DNA from: Pyropia yezoensis
Lineage: Eukaryota > Rhodophyta > Bangiophyceae > Bangiales > Bangiaceae
Length of the DNA stretch: 64,000 nucleotides
Reading direction: 5' to 3'
NCBI GenBank assembly: GCA_009829735.1
Contig: CM020620.1
Location: forward strand, 5,324,299-5,388,298
Shown: piece after piece, positions 10,055 through 20,414 of the stretch
Position numbering within the stretch: the stretch's first letter is position 1
How the letters are laid out: each line of letters begins with the position of its first letter
Notes under the pieces: model-generated
The model's input: the letters and a program-made list of their open reading frames with translations, nothing else
Database searches by the model: none
What the model was told of the DNA's origin: nothing
Program-made: the position numbers and the translations under genes

Positions 10055-11587
10055 TTAGACAGACCGCGACGAGCGGGTGCGGGCGACAAAGAGTGCGTCT
10101 TCGACGATTGACTGATTCTTCGGGCGCAGAAAAAGGAAAGAAGCAGACAGCACGTCATCGAGCCAATGCGGTGCAAAAATTACATCACCGCATGCTTGAA
10201 TTGGTGATGCTGAGCCAATGAGGATGGGACGTGGCCCGCGAAACCCAGAACGCACCAGAAGGGCCGAATTAACAAGGGGTGGCAGCTGCGCCTCGCCTCC
10301 CACACCGGACAGGAAGTTGCGGCCGCGTGTGGCCAGTCTTGTGCCAGCGCTGTCAACCAGATATCTGCCACGATGGGAGCTGTCCACGGGGTTCAGGGCA
10401 TGGGGGTGGCGAGCGCGGCAATGCTGGCTCAGCACTGTTAGTCCACATAATCCCGGTGGGAGGGTCAAAAATGACAGGTGTAAATCGAAAATAGGCCCAC
10501 ACGTGGCGATAATTATGATGGGCCCCGCTGCTGGCGACGACATGACGTTTGTGTCGGCCTTGGCGCCCAGCGCAACCCGTGCGCCCGCGTTGACCATGTA
10601 CGCCTTCGCCCGGGCGTCGGCGTCGTACCAGACGCCCAGCTCCAGAAAGTCCCGCGCCTGGTGCTCCAGCGGCAACAGCGCCGCAAATGGAGGCAGTACC
10701 TCTCCCCGCGGCGCCGGCGGTGGCGCCACGCGCGCGTCCTCCTGCTCCTCCTCGTCAGCAGCAGCAGCACCAGAAGCAGCCACCGCCAAGCGCGGCGGTG
10801 GTAGAGGGCAACCAAGAGCCGCCCGCCTCGCAGTAGCGTCGAGTGCTCGGGGGGCCGCCACTGGCGGCACCGTATCGGTGTACGGCCGCGTAGAAGGGTC
10901 TACCCCACCGCCGCACGAGGGAGCACGCCCTGCTTCTTCGGGGCTTCCACCCACTTGGTTCTTGACCGCGCCACGCGTGGTCTTGCTGGATCCGCGCGGC
11001 ATGCGCTTGGACTCCCCGTCGCTCTTGTCGGCCGCGTTGGCGGTCGCCTTGGTCTGAGGGCGGCGCGCACGGTTGGAGCGCGCTTTCTTCTTGGTCAGTG
11101 GTCTGGACCCGCCACCGCCGCCGTGTGCCGCCCCCGCCACGGACGCTTGTCGCGTCGCCCGATTGGCGGCGCTGCGGGCGTGGCGCCCCCAAAATGGGGT
11201 GGCCGACGTCGAGCCATCCGCCGGCCCACCACTACCACCCGCAGCAGCGACAGCAAAAGGGGCAGCAACAGGGGCAGCGGCAGCGGCAGCGGCAGCGGCA
11301 GCGGCAGCGGCAGCGGCGGCGGCAGCGGCAGCGGCACGAGCACCTGCACGGGGACCGGCACCGGCAGCCTCAGCCGCAGCCGCAGCAGCCGCAAAAGCGC
11401 TCGCTGCTGTATCAGTGACTTCTGCGACGGCTGCTGCCGGCGCTGTCGGCGCTGCTGGTGCGGGTGCTGCTGGTGCGGGTGCTGCTGGTGCGGGTGCTGC
11501 TGGTGCAGGCGCTGCCGGTGCTGGTGCTGGTGCTGCTGGTGTTGGTGCTGCAGGTGCTGGTTCGGGTGCTGCAGGTGCTGGTTCGGG

Positions 11588-11628
<41 letters not shown>

Positions 11629-13803
11629 CTGTACGCACACCTGCATCAGAACCAGCACCCTCACTCGCCGGAACAGAACGGGCACGTGCACCGGCACTGG
11701 CACCGGAATCGGCAGCAGCAGCCGTAGCGGCAGCTGCAGTACCCACCAAGGCGCTCGCAGCTGTTCCTCTGGCTTCTGCCTCGGCTGCACGCGATGACGC
11801 TGTTGCTGTTGTTGCCTCCGGTACGGTTGCCGGTTCTGCTGCCGGTGCTGCTGCCGGTGCTGCTGCCGGTGCTGCTGCTGGTGCTGCGGGCGCATCCTCG
11901 GGATTTGCAGGTGCCTCCGGCGGTTTGGCCGACAGAGCCCGTTTCGGCGACTGGGCCGGCGGCGGTGAGGACGGTGATGACCGCGACTGGTCGTCTACCT
12001 GCGTCAAAAGGGCGGGAACGAGCGGCCGCCGCACCGTCTCCACGGGCGTCTCAAAACAGTCCGACCGCGAGGCCGCGGCGACGCTGGAGCGGTGGCTCTT
12101 GTCGTGTCCACCACCGCCACAGTCCGCCTCGTCACGATCTCTGGCGTCGCTGTCGTACCGCTGGGTGTCATTAGCGGCCCTCTTGTTGCCGCCGACGTCA
12201 GCATTCACAGCGGGAATGACAGTGACCTGGGGCTGCTGCTGCTGTACCGGCCGCACCTTGCCTTCAGTTGCTGTGGCAGCGGCCGCTGCGGCAGCGGTCG
12301 CCACAATGTCCTCTGCAATCGTGCTCGTCGGCGGCGGCGGTGGTGGTGGCGGCGGCTCTGTCTTGACAAACGCGTCAAAGTCCTTGGCCCAAGCAGCAAA
12401 GTTGACAGTCATAAACGGCCGATGACGAACTTGGGCACCATCCCTCCCGCCTCCGTGTTGTATGACAGTCTTGCGCTGGCCAGTGACCTTGTTTACTCTC
12501 TCCACCGTGGCCATCATTTCTTCGCACGTGTAGTGGCGTACGAAAACGCCGATCAACTCGTGGCGAAGCGTCCGCGAGCGGCCCGGCCGGCGCTGCTGCA
12601 GCACTTGCAACGCCGACGCCGCCTTGTCGTCGAGGGCGAGTTGTGCGTGGCGTGCAGGAAACGACTTTGCCTCCGCCGTCGTCGAGGTCGTCGGCACCTT
12701 AGCGACCGTCGCAGGCTGCACGCGCCCATATCCCCCCTCTTCCTCCCCCGTGGTGTGTGGCTCGTGCTGCTTATGCTGCTCCAATCCACCACGGGTGATC
12801 CGATACAAGCGCTCAGCGGTGACCGTGTTGATGACGTGCATGATGAAAATCAATACGCACCAGTAAAACGGGCTGTCCGCGCCCCGAGTCAGACGGTTCA
12901 TGTGGCCGTCTGCTGTGAACCCCGCGGACAACGCCCTAGACGTATCGACCATCAGCACACGTGCAGAGTTCCTCTCAGCTGGCGGCACTCCGGGAAGATG
13001 GAGGAACGGGATGGACCCAAGTGGCCCAAACGCGAGCGTCCTGTTCGTGCGCTGGCGCAGTAGCTTGCCTCGGCCGTCACGGGCAGGTCCCTTGCCACAG
13101 TCACGTGAACCGCCATCGACGCCGTCCTCGCCATCGTGATCGTCGGAATCGTAACAGTCGTCGTCGTCTTCATCGTCGTCGTTGTCGTCCCCGCCACTGA
13201 CAAGGCCGCCGGCGACACGCGCGGCACGACGTCGCACACCGCGGGGCTCACGAGAGCGAACCGCAACAGCACCTCCGGCGGCTCCGTTCCTGTACTTGGC
13301 GGCGGCTTCCTCCTGCAGCTTGGTGACAATGTGCTCGATGGACCCGCGCTCTGTCACGGCAGCGGCACCCAAGCTGAGCAGCTTACGCAGGGACTCGTCT
13401 CCCAACTCCTTTTGTGTTGTGGTGCTACGGGGCACCGCCCCATGCGAGCGTGCTTCCTTGATGAGCAAGACAACAGCCTTCGCCAGGTCTGCTGGCGGCA
13501 TTCCCGGTGTGATGCAGTGGTACGCGCTCGCCAGTGTGGCGTCGTTGGGCGCCGTCACCCACCCATTGGCCCAGGTGAGCTGGTCACGCGCACTCATCGG
13601 CTCTGTGCGCACCGTGACAAAGTTGGCGGCGCCGCCCAGGACGATAATATCCGTCCTGGACAGTGGCCGCCCGTCACGACGGGATACGACAGCAAAGAGC
13701 TCCGACTGACGCGAGAGTGGGTGACGCTCGTTCAGGTGACGCATCAAGGCAGTAAACCGGTGGTAACCATCAATGAGCCAGTACCGTTTTCGGCGTTGAC
13801 CGC

Positions 13804-13853
<50 letters not shown>

Positions 13854-14419
13854 GGGTCCTTATCAAAGTCATCCCCGCCTTGTTCGCACACGCGTAGGGA
13901 ACCTGTTACCCAGCAGGAGCCCGTCTGCTTGAACTGTTCGTAGTACGAGCCGATGACGTAGGCCCGTGACGCGCGCACACCCTCGCCAAGCATGTCAATG
14001 TCTCGAAGGGACACCGACTCTTGACCCGTGCGAAACGGGGATATAGGGCCGTCGGCGGGCGCGGCGTCGGGCCCGTCCGTGATCCGCCACGGTGGCGGAC
14101 GATCATCCGGGGGAGTCTCCGGACGTTCGTCACCTTGGACGGTAGCGGCTCCGTCGTCGCCGCCCAAACAGGAGCTGCTGATCCCGTCCGGCTCCGGATC
14201 GTCCCCCCCGCCGGGCTGCGGCTGCGTCAACGGCGGTACCGGTACCGAAGTCGAGTCGTCACGACCGTCGAGGTAGCCAAAGTCCAGCAGAGCGTCGTCG
14301 TAGCTCAGCAACGGTGTGGCCTCCCGGCCGTTGTCCTCGACGTCCATGTCGTCCGCGAGGGGCGGACTGGCCGCCCCAACGGAAGGCGGAGGGGATGGCG
14401 GGGGGTCGGAACACTTCAT
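10055..14419 (-). CDS. giant low-complexity protein with ParB-like motif
   Basis: 1454 residues, one uninterrupted frame. After an acidic/proline-rich N-terminus, residues about 130-290 look globular: SVSLRDIDML, YYEQFKQTGSCWV, then after a Gly run RKRYWLIDGYHRFTALMRHLN. The last motif matches the (D/N)GxHRxxA signature of the ParB/sulfiredoxin fold (ParB, ParB-like nucleases). Next come an acidic Asp/Glu tract, a hydrophobic CVLIFIMHVINTV segment, Ala/Pro runs of several hundred residues, a basic NLS-like RPLTKKKARSNRARR, and a C-terminal block around EHQARDFLELGVWYDADARAKAYM. Known: the fold occurs in DNA-binding, nuclease and NTPase/kinase proteins. Inference: a nuclear protein with a ParB-fold domain. 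The shorter gene at 36798-37493 shares the same motif order. Activity is not predictable from this. Confidence 0.65.
11270..11890 (-). repeat. trinucleotide-rich Ala/Pro-coding tract
   Basis: Within the gene at 10055-14419: ggcagc hexamers at about 11273-11335, a (gctggtgcgggt) array at about 11455-11510, CTG runs at about 11590-11632 and gctgccggtg arrays at about 11830-11885. All code for Ala-, Ala-Pro- or Ala-Ala-Pro repeats on the minus strand. Because the repeat is GCN-type, all three frames stay open, which creates long spurious ORFs on the plus strand. Confidence 0.85.
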
Positions 14420-15301
14420 ACCTGACCCCGGCTCAGAGCCCAGCGTCTAACAAGGGCACTCGATCGTCCGTGCCGCGCGGGGGGTGACTGAGGCCGGCGT
14501 CGTTGGCGGGGGGGGGGGGGGGGGGGGGGAGGTTGTTTGTCCTCGGGGGCGGGGGCAAAGAAGGTTGAAAAAGAAAGGTTACCCAGGAGGCGGCGTCGGG
14601 GGGTCGACAGATGGGTGCGGGGGGGGTGGGGAGGGCGGTGCGCGAAAGGGAGAGGGGGCGGGGAGGGTGTGTGAATAGGGGAGATTGGGCCGGTGGCAGT
14701 GAAATGGGTCGCGTCTCGATCCTGCTACACGACCGCGGCCCAGACACGTGAATTAGAGCAGGGGGGGGGGGGCGGGACGTCACGCCGATGGTGGCAGGAA
14801 GCACCCCCCGAAAGAGAGGAGCGGGGCGAGGACGAGGAGCCACGTGCCTCGGCGCACACGCACAGGAAGGGGGGGGGTGGGGGGAGGGGGGCGGGCGGGG
14901 TCGTGCCACGTCAGAAGCCCTCGGGTTCGTGCGTTTGTTGCTGCCGGCGCCGGTGACAGCAAGCGGGGCACGTGCGCTGCCAGTGTGTGTGTGTGGAGCC
15001 CGCAGGCACGCGCCAGTTGGATATACAAAATGGAAAGAATGGTTCCCCGCCAGGACGGTGCGGCCCGTCCAACGCGTGCACCGTCGGTTCAATTTAATGC
15101 ACTTTTCGAGCAACGCCTTTGTCCTGACGGTCCGCGTGAATGATTTGACAAGCGGAATATGTACCAGTTTCGCCGACGGGCCATTTTGTGTTGACAGTTG
15201 TACGTGCAACTGGCCGCGCAAGCGCGTTGCCAGTCACTGTGTCCTGTGTGCCGGCTGCGGCGCCCGGATGCAGCTGCGATGCCCGGCGCCTGGTCGCCTG
15301 C
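14420..15301. other. 5' flank of the ParB-like gene
   Basis: No gene supported. G runs sit at about 14508-14529 and 14759-14772. On the minus strand a TATA-like tttgtatatcc lies at about 15017-15027, about 600 bases upstream of the ParB-like start; it could be that gene's promoter but spacing makes this uncertain. Confidence 0.4.
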
Positions 15302-15859
15302 CTAGCGCTGCCGCCCTTCCCGCCCACGCCTCAGCTGCCGCCGCCCTCTCCCCCAATGCCACAGCTGCCCCACCCTGCCGCCTATGCCGTCGCTGTCAAC
15401 GTCCACAACGCTGGCGGCGGCTGCAGCAGCGGCGGCAGCCGCCACAGCTGCGTCACGTAGTGCTAGTCCCGCTGCGGCGGCGGCGGCACGGGCTGCGCTT
15501 GCCGCGTGGCGCGCCGACCCTCGGATGGGGATCGCGGCGGCGATTGAAGCTATGCGGGGAGAGCTCCCTTCGGGGTCGCCGGCGGGCTCTCCCAGTGGCT
15601 TCCCTGCCGGACTCGCCCCTGGACTCCCGGCTGGGTTTCCTGTCGGCTTCCCGGGGGGGTTCTGGACCGCCTCCCCAGGGGGCTTCCCGTGAGGCTTCTT
15701 GGCGGGTCCCTTCTCAGGCCTGGCAAGCCTACCTGGCATGGCCGGCGGCGGCGGCGGCAGCGATGTCGGCGGCGGTGGCAGAGGTGGTGGGCTCCGCGCC
15801 GGCTTGGGCATTGGCGCGGGCGACCATGGCAGCGGTAGCGGGGACCTAGCGGACACCAT
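15302..15859 (-). CDS. hypothetical Pro/Gly/Ala-rich repeat protein
   Basis: 185-residue frame with a proline-rich start, then about seven tandem KPxGxPxG-like units (PGKPTGNPAGSPGASPAG...), then an Ala-rich segment (SARHAASAARAAAAAAG) and a basic end. The plus strand of the same interval is also open and gives GSPAGSPSGFPAG repeats, so strand is not certain. No known family. The repeat resembles structural wall or matrix proteins in composition only. Low confidence that it is expressed. Confidence 0.3.
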   Translation of the reverse strand: MVSARSPLPLPWSPAPMPKPARSPPPLPPPPTSLPPPPPAMPGRLARPEKGPAKKPHGKPPGEAVQNPPGKPTGNPAGSPGASPAGKPLGEPAGDPEGSSPRIASIAAAIPIRGSARHAASAARAAAAAAGLALRDAAVAAAAAAAAAASVVDVDSDGIGGRVGQLWHWGRGRRQLRRGREGRQR

Positions 15860-16458
15860 CGTGGTCGCTGACTATGTGCATCCTTCTGTGGCAGCCGATA
15901 GCGGGCTGGTGGCTTTCGTGCGCGGTGGGGGCGTGTGGGTGGCGGCGGCTGCTGAGGAGCGGCGGTTGTCTTTTTCAGATGGCTGTGCCGGCTGTGGCGG
16001 CCGCTCGTGCGGGCTGCCCAGGGGGGGCGGGGGGGGGGGGGGGCTGCGGCCGGCGATTGCCTGGGCTTCCGCTTGGGGGGGGGGGGGGGGGGGGAGCGCG
16101 TCACTGCCGGGGGGGGTCTCTGAATACGTCATGGCAAGGGAGTTTGAGCTGAAAGTGGGCTTTTGGGTGTCCCCCCCCGTCGGGAGGGGTGGAGAAACAG
16201 GAAGGTGGATGGCCGCGAGGGGTGGGCTCGGGGGATGGCGCAGCCACCGGCGACGCCCGTGCCGCCGACGGAAAACTATACTGGCGGGGATGGCCCTACC
16301 CACCCCTTTTCTCCATAGAAGGCCGCCGCGCCCGTACTCCGCCCGCCCAACCGCCGACCGTCCCCCCCGTCTGCACCGCGACGCTGCACACCTCCACGCC
16401 AAATGCAAGCACCCCCCCACTGACATGCACGCAACCCAGCAGCCGTCACAACCCACAC
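15860..16458. other. G-run-rich intergenic sequence
   Basis: No gene supported. Long G runs at about 16022-16042 and 16076-16095. Open frames on both strands are compositional. Confidence 0.4.
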
Positions 16459-16925
16459 CACCTGGGAAATAGGGAGGGGGGGGGGGGGGGAGGGGGGGGG
16501 GGGGGGGGGGGGAAGGCGGGGCGGGGGATCTGCGGTCGCGAGGGGTGGGCGCGGCTCGGGGGGGGGGGGGGGGGGGGGGCGACGCGTCAACAGCGGCACC
16601 AGCACGCCTGGAAAAACCGCACCGGCGGTGCGGGCGGGCGCCTCCCTTCCCAGAGGGAGGAGGCGGCGCGCACGGTGGGATGGGCGTATTGCCACACCGC
16701 GCGGAATCGCCGCTCGCGGCCGCATGCGGGGAGCCGTCCACGGCAGAGTCTTTCACGGGCGTGGCTGGCCGGATCCCCACCCGGCCGGGTCGCCGCATAT
16801 GCATTATGCGTGCACCGGCCACCCGGGACGTGGCAGTCAGCGACGGGCGTGGCAGTCGGTGGAGGCGTCGGTAGTTGTATCAATTACCATTACAGCAGTC
16901 CTGATTGTCAAGTCTCGCTAGGCGG
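16459..16925 (+). repeat. repeat family R, copy A
   Basis: Shares with copy D (31437-31935) the sequence cacctgggaaat, the block ggggatctgcggtcgcgagg, a G run, gcgtcaacagcggcaccagc and the whole right half. The right half is common to all copies: acggcaaagtctttcacgg-like, gccgcatatgcattatgcgtg, cacccgggacgtggcagtcag, gtagttgtatcaatta, then tgattgtcaagtctcg. On the minus strand the middle encodes RAVWQYAHPTVRAA, nearly identical to RAVWQDAHPTVRAA in the family Z protein at 32322-33107, so the left half looks like a relic of a family Z gene. Confidence 0.8.
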
Positions 16926-17452
16926 CCTGGCGGGCCGCGGCGGCGGCGGCGGCCGCCGCCGCCCGGGCTGTGGCGGCAGGGGTGGGCGGTGGCGGTGGCG
17001 GCGGCGGCGGGCGGGGGGGGGTGGGGGGGGAGGGGGGGATGGAGGGGCAGGGAAGGGGAGGGGGGCGTGCAGGGAGGGCGATCCCAGGGATGAGGGAGGT
17101 GAGGGAGGGTGGGCGGGGGAGGTACCCTAGCGTCTCTCGCAAGCGCACCACCCCACCGCCGCACACACACGTTTCTCTGTCTGCCACCCAAGGGGCGACG
17201 AGGATTGGGTGGGAAGGGGGGCGTTGCGGGTTGTGGTGAAGGGCACGTGCCCCTGACCTCCCCGGGGAGTGGGACGTTGCGCGGCTGTCTCGGGCTGGCG
17301 GGGTGCCCTTGGGTGGCGCAAGCAAAAACAGCCCGCAAGAGCGATGGGGGGGGGGGGCGGGGGGGGCGCGGAGGAGGCAGGCAGGGCGGGGCGGGTGCAC
17401 GAGCGGGTAGTACGGTGGGCTCCTCAGCGGGGCCGCCGCCGCCCCCCGCCTA
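16926..17452. other. purine-rich intergenic tract
   Basis: Plus strand is dominated by G runs and GGA/GGC; no convincing gene. A run of G occurs at about 17346-17357. A pyrimidine-rich stretch ending cgcctag at 17443-17449 could serve as a 3' splice site for the candidate gene that follows. Confidence 0.35.
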
Positions 17453-17959
17453 GGAGGAGGGCGGTGCCCCCGCCGCCGCCGCCGCCCCCGCCGCGGGCCT
17501 CGAGCTCGCGGCCATTGCCCGCACGCTGGGCGCCGCCGCCGCCCGCCGTGGGCACGCCCCCGCGGCCGCCGCCGTGCGGCGACGGTGGCGGGCGACGTGG
17601 CCGGCGGTGCGGCCGTCGCCGCCCGGTCTGCGGGTGGTTGGTGGGGCACTGCCGGCGGCGGCGGGGGGCGGGGGCAGGGAGCGGACGGCGGCGGCGGCCG
17701 CCGCCCCGCACATCCAGGCGGCGCTCGCCGCGGACGCGACGGGGGCGACGGCCGCGGCAGCCGACGCGGGGGTGGCGGCGGCGCTGGTGGGGGTGGTCGA
17801 GGCGGTGCTCGCCGTGGCGGGGGGAGGGGGTTGGGGGGGGCGGGGGGGGGGGGCGACGCGCGGGGGGTGCTGGCGGCGTTGCCCGCCGACCGCAAGGAGC
17901 TGTTCAAGGGGCTGGTTGCCGCGTGGGACGCGGGTGGGAATTACGGTGGTAAGGTGTGA
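17453..17959 (+). CDS. candidate 3' coding block of an unknown gene
   Basis: From just after a cgcctag the frame reads LELAAIARTLGAAAARR and RRRWRATWPAVRPSP, a mix of residues unlike random GC frames, and continues as HIQAALAADATGATA. After a G-rich tract at about 17818-17852 the natural-looking reading moves to a neighbouring frame and ends ALPADRKELFKGLVAAWD followed by GGNYGGKV and a stop. The frame change falls in the homopolymer zone, so an assembly error or polymorphic run is likely. The first part has the spacing of a small helical (SANT-like) domain but too little for a call. No upstream exon was identified. Confidence 0.3.
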   Translation, partial: GGGRCPRRRRRPRRGPRARGHCPHAGRRRRPPWARPRGRRRAATVAGDVAGGAAVAARSAGGWWGTAGGGGGRGQGADGGGGRRPAHPGGARRGRDGGDGRGSRRGGGGGAGGGGRGGARRGGGRGLGGAGGGGDARGVLAALPADRKELFKGLVAAWDAGGNYGGKV

Positions 17960-18092
17960 GCGAGGCTGGAGAGGGCACGCCGGGGGGGGGGGGGGCGGCG
18001 CCCCCCCCCCCCCCCCGGCACCCGTCGGCACGCCACCGGTGCTGGCGCCACCCCCCCCCCGCTTCCCCCTCCGCCGCCGCCGCCGCCGCTCC

Positions 18093-18514
18093 GCTCACCG
18101 TCGGGCGCGGCGGCGACAGCGTCGGCTGCGGCAGCGGCGGCGGCGTCGGCGGCCGCCTCCGGTGCGGCCAGCCGCCCATCCCACCCCCGCAGGCGCGCAC
18201 GGTGGGATGGGCATATTGCCACACCGCGCGGAATCCCCGCTCGCGGCCGCATGCGGGATGCCGTCCACGACAAAGTCTTTCACGGACCCGGCTGGCCGGA
18301 TCGCCACCCGGCTGGGTCGCCGCATATGCATTATGCGTGCACCGGCCACCCGGGACGTGGCAGTCAGCGACGAACGTGGCAGTCGGTGGAGGCGACGGTA
18401 GTTGTATCAATTAACATTACAGCAGTCAATTTTTCAATAATTGTTAAGCCACGTTACTGTAGAACGGTTCGTGAGGGGTGGGGGGTGGGGGGGTTGGTGG
18501 GGGGGTATTCCCGT
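18093..18514 (+). repeat. repeat family R, copy B
   Basis: Begins gctcaccgtcgggcgcggcgg and runs through the common right half to attcccgtgg. Copy C begins the same way and follows after about 65 bases, so B and C form a head-to-tail pair. Compared with A and D the left half differs (GGC-rich instead of the ctggaaaaaccg block), so two left-half versions exist. Confidence 0.8.
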
Positions 18515-18579
18515 GGCGGCCACGGTGGCGGCGCCACCCGCCACGCCGGGGGGGGGGGGGCCGACGCCCACCCCCCCCC

Positions 18580-19008
18580 GCTCACCGTCAGGCGCGGCGG
18601 CGACAGCGTCGGCCGCGGCAGCGGCGGCGGCGTCGGCGGCCGCCTCCCGTGCGGCCAGCCGCTCATCCCACCCCCGCAGGCGCGCACGGTGGGATGGGCG
18701 TATCGCCACACCGCGCGGAATCCCCGCTCGCGGGCGCATGCGGGGAGCCGTCCACGGCAAAGTCTTTCACGGACCCGACTGGCCGGATCCCCACCCGGCC
18801 GGGTCGCCGCATATCCATTATGCGTGCACCAGCCACCCGGGACGTGGCAGTCAGTGGTGGCGACGGACGTGGCAGTCGGTGGTGGCGACGGTAGTTGTAT
18901 CAATTAACATTACAGCAGTCCTTTCTTCAATGATTGTCAAGTCTCGTTACTGCAGCACGGATCTTGAGGGGTGGGGGGAGGGGGGGGTGGGCGGGGGGGT
19001 ATTCCCGT
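18580..19008 (+). repeat. repeat family R, copy C
   Basis: Starts gctcaccgtcaggcgcggcgg and ends gtattcccgtcatta. It has the doubled cagtcagtggtggcgacgg / cagtcggtggtggcgacgg phrase also present in copy D, so C and D are closer to each other there than to B. The chromodomain LTR element is inserted about 20 bases beyond its right end. Confidence 0.8.
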
Positions 19009-19021
19009 CATTATGGACGGG

Positions 19022-19026
19022 GTGAG
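19022..19026. repeat. target-site duplication, left (gtgag)
   Basis: Five bases gtgag abut the left LTR and recur exactly at 29107-29111 beside the right LTR. Five bases is the usual duplication length for Ty3/gypsy integration. The empty site would have joined the sequence downstream of repeat R copy C to gcgctggaaggaag. Confidence 0.9.
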
Positions 19027-19669
19027 TGTAGCGTAATGGGACCCAGACTCCCGGACCCAGAAACCACAACCACACACACAGAGACCACAGTCCGAAGCCC
19101 AGGAAGGAACAGGTAAGAGCCCTTCCTGATCCCCTCGCCCGCCACGATACGAGGCAAAGGTAAACAGGACAAAAGCCCGAGGGAGAAGGAGCCCAAAGTA
19201 CTGTTGGTTTTACAAGATGGCCCCGGGGAAAACCCCGGAGCACCCCTCAAGAACCTCCCCCCCTGGCCCCTCCAGGGGCCCAGAGCGAGGCCCCCAGAGG
19301 GCGCCCCCAGCGGGCCAAGTGCCAGCAAGGCACCGGCCGCTCACCGGGCCAACACACAAAAAGCAAGCGAAATCCCCCGACACACAAATGTCAATCCCCG
19401 AAAAAACCCAGTGGGAAAAAGGGGAAAGACACGAAATCACGCAAGGAAAACAAATGCGAAAAATCAAACAAATAACCCGACGGTCAGTATGCCCCAACCC
19501 GGCAAGTCCACCGCTCCGGGTGACCAATCAGGGCACCGGGCGTGTCGCCACTGCCCCGGGCCACCGATGCAGGGATCCTTGGCGAGCGCGTGGTTCCACG
19601 TAACGCTGCCAGCCGGGTCCCAAGTCAGTCTCCCGGGTTCCAACGGTCCCAGGGTCTCAGAACGCCACA
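19027..19669 (-). repeat. 3' LTR of the chromodomain element
   Basis: 643 bp, from tgtagcgtaatggg to agaacgccaca on the plus strand. In element orientation it starts TGTGGCG and ends GCTACA. The inner edge is preceded, in element orientation, by a purine tract at 19671-19681. Confidence 0.93.
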
Positions 19670-20138
19670 TGGCCCCCTCACTAGGGCCGAGCGTCCCGCC
19701 GGCCAACAAGGAAACCGAGGAAAGGGACTGGGGAACGTCTGACAGGGTTACAACAGGGCCACAACGAACGGATTGTGGGGCCAGTGTCTGTCAACAGGGG
19801 CCCCGTGACAAGTGTCTCGTGCCAGGGGAACCCGTTCAGCCTGGCCAGGGGCGGGTACAGGAGAGGTGTAAGCCAAGCGTAGGAGAAGCCGAAGGGGGTG
19901 TGGCGCAGCCCGCGCCGGCCGCCCACCTTCATTCCTCCTCCCCGTCGCCCTCCTTATGTGGCGCCGTACGCCAGGGGGGGGTGACGCGGTGTAGGGGCAC
20001 AGGCGGGGGCCAGCGGAACGTGGGCGCAGCCCTGGTACCATTTGGAACGCAGGGGGCCAGTGGATAAGAGCACCCTCACGGGTTCCCTCGTCCCCAGCAC
20101 CCGGGTCCCATTGTACCATCGTCCCCGCGGCGCTTCCC
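19670..20138. other. spacer and polypurine tract inside the LTR element
   Basis: The polypurine tract (element strand AGTGAGGGGG) lies at about 19672-19681. The rest has no supported gene and forms the 5' leader of the antisense ORF; an open frame continues into it without a domain. Confidence 0.55.
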
Positions 20139-20414
20139 GTGGTCACCTCGTTCTCCCCCGTGTCCTCGTTCCCCTTCTCCGTCTCCGTGCCCACGTACGC
20201 CATCACCCGTACCACAACGTTCCCCTTCACCCTGGCCCCTATGGTTACCGGCAGCGCCGCGGCGGGTTCGCCTGCTGGCGCGGGCCCTGGGGCCCCTGAA
20301 CGTCAAGGTGACCGAGCTGGGCAAGGTGTACCCGCTCCTGGGTCCGGGGTACCAGCTGGGCAAGGCGTACGCGATGCTCAAGGTGGCCCCGCAACTGGGC
20401 CAGTCGTTCTCCCA

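Noticed and set aside
11073-12425. Long plus-strand ORF of Ala-rich sequence opposite the ParB-like gene
   Set aside because: All three frames are open here because of GCN/CTG repeats; the minus frame continues into non-repetitive coding sequence at both sides, the plus frame does not.
15872-16822. 316-codon minus-strand ORF covering repeat R copy A
   Set aside because: Coding character is limited to the short family Z relic; the remainder is poly-Pro from G runs.
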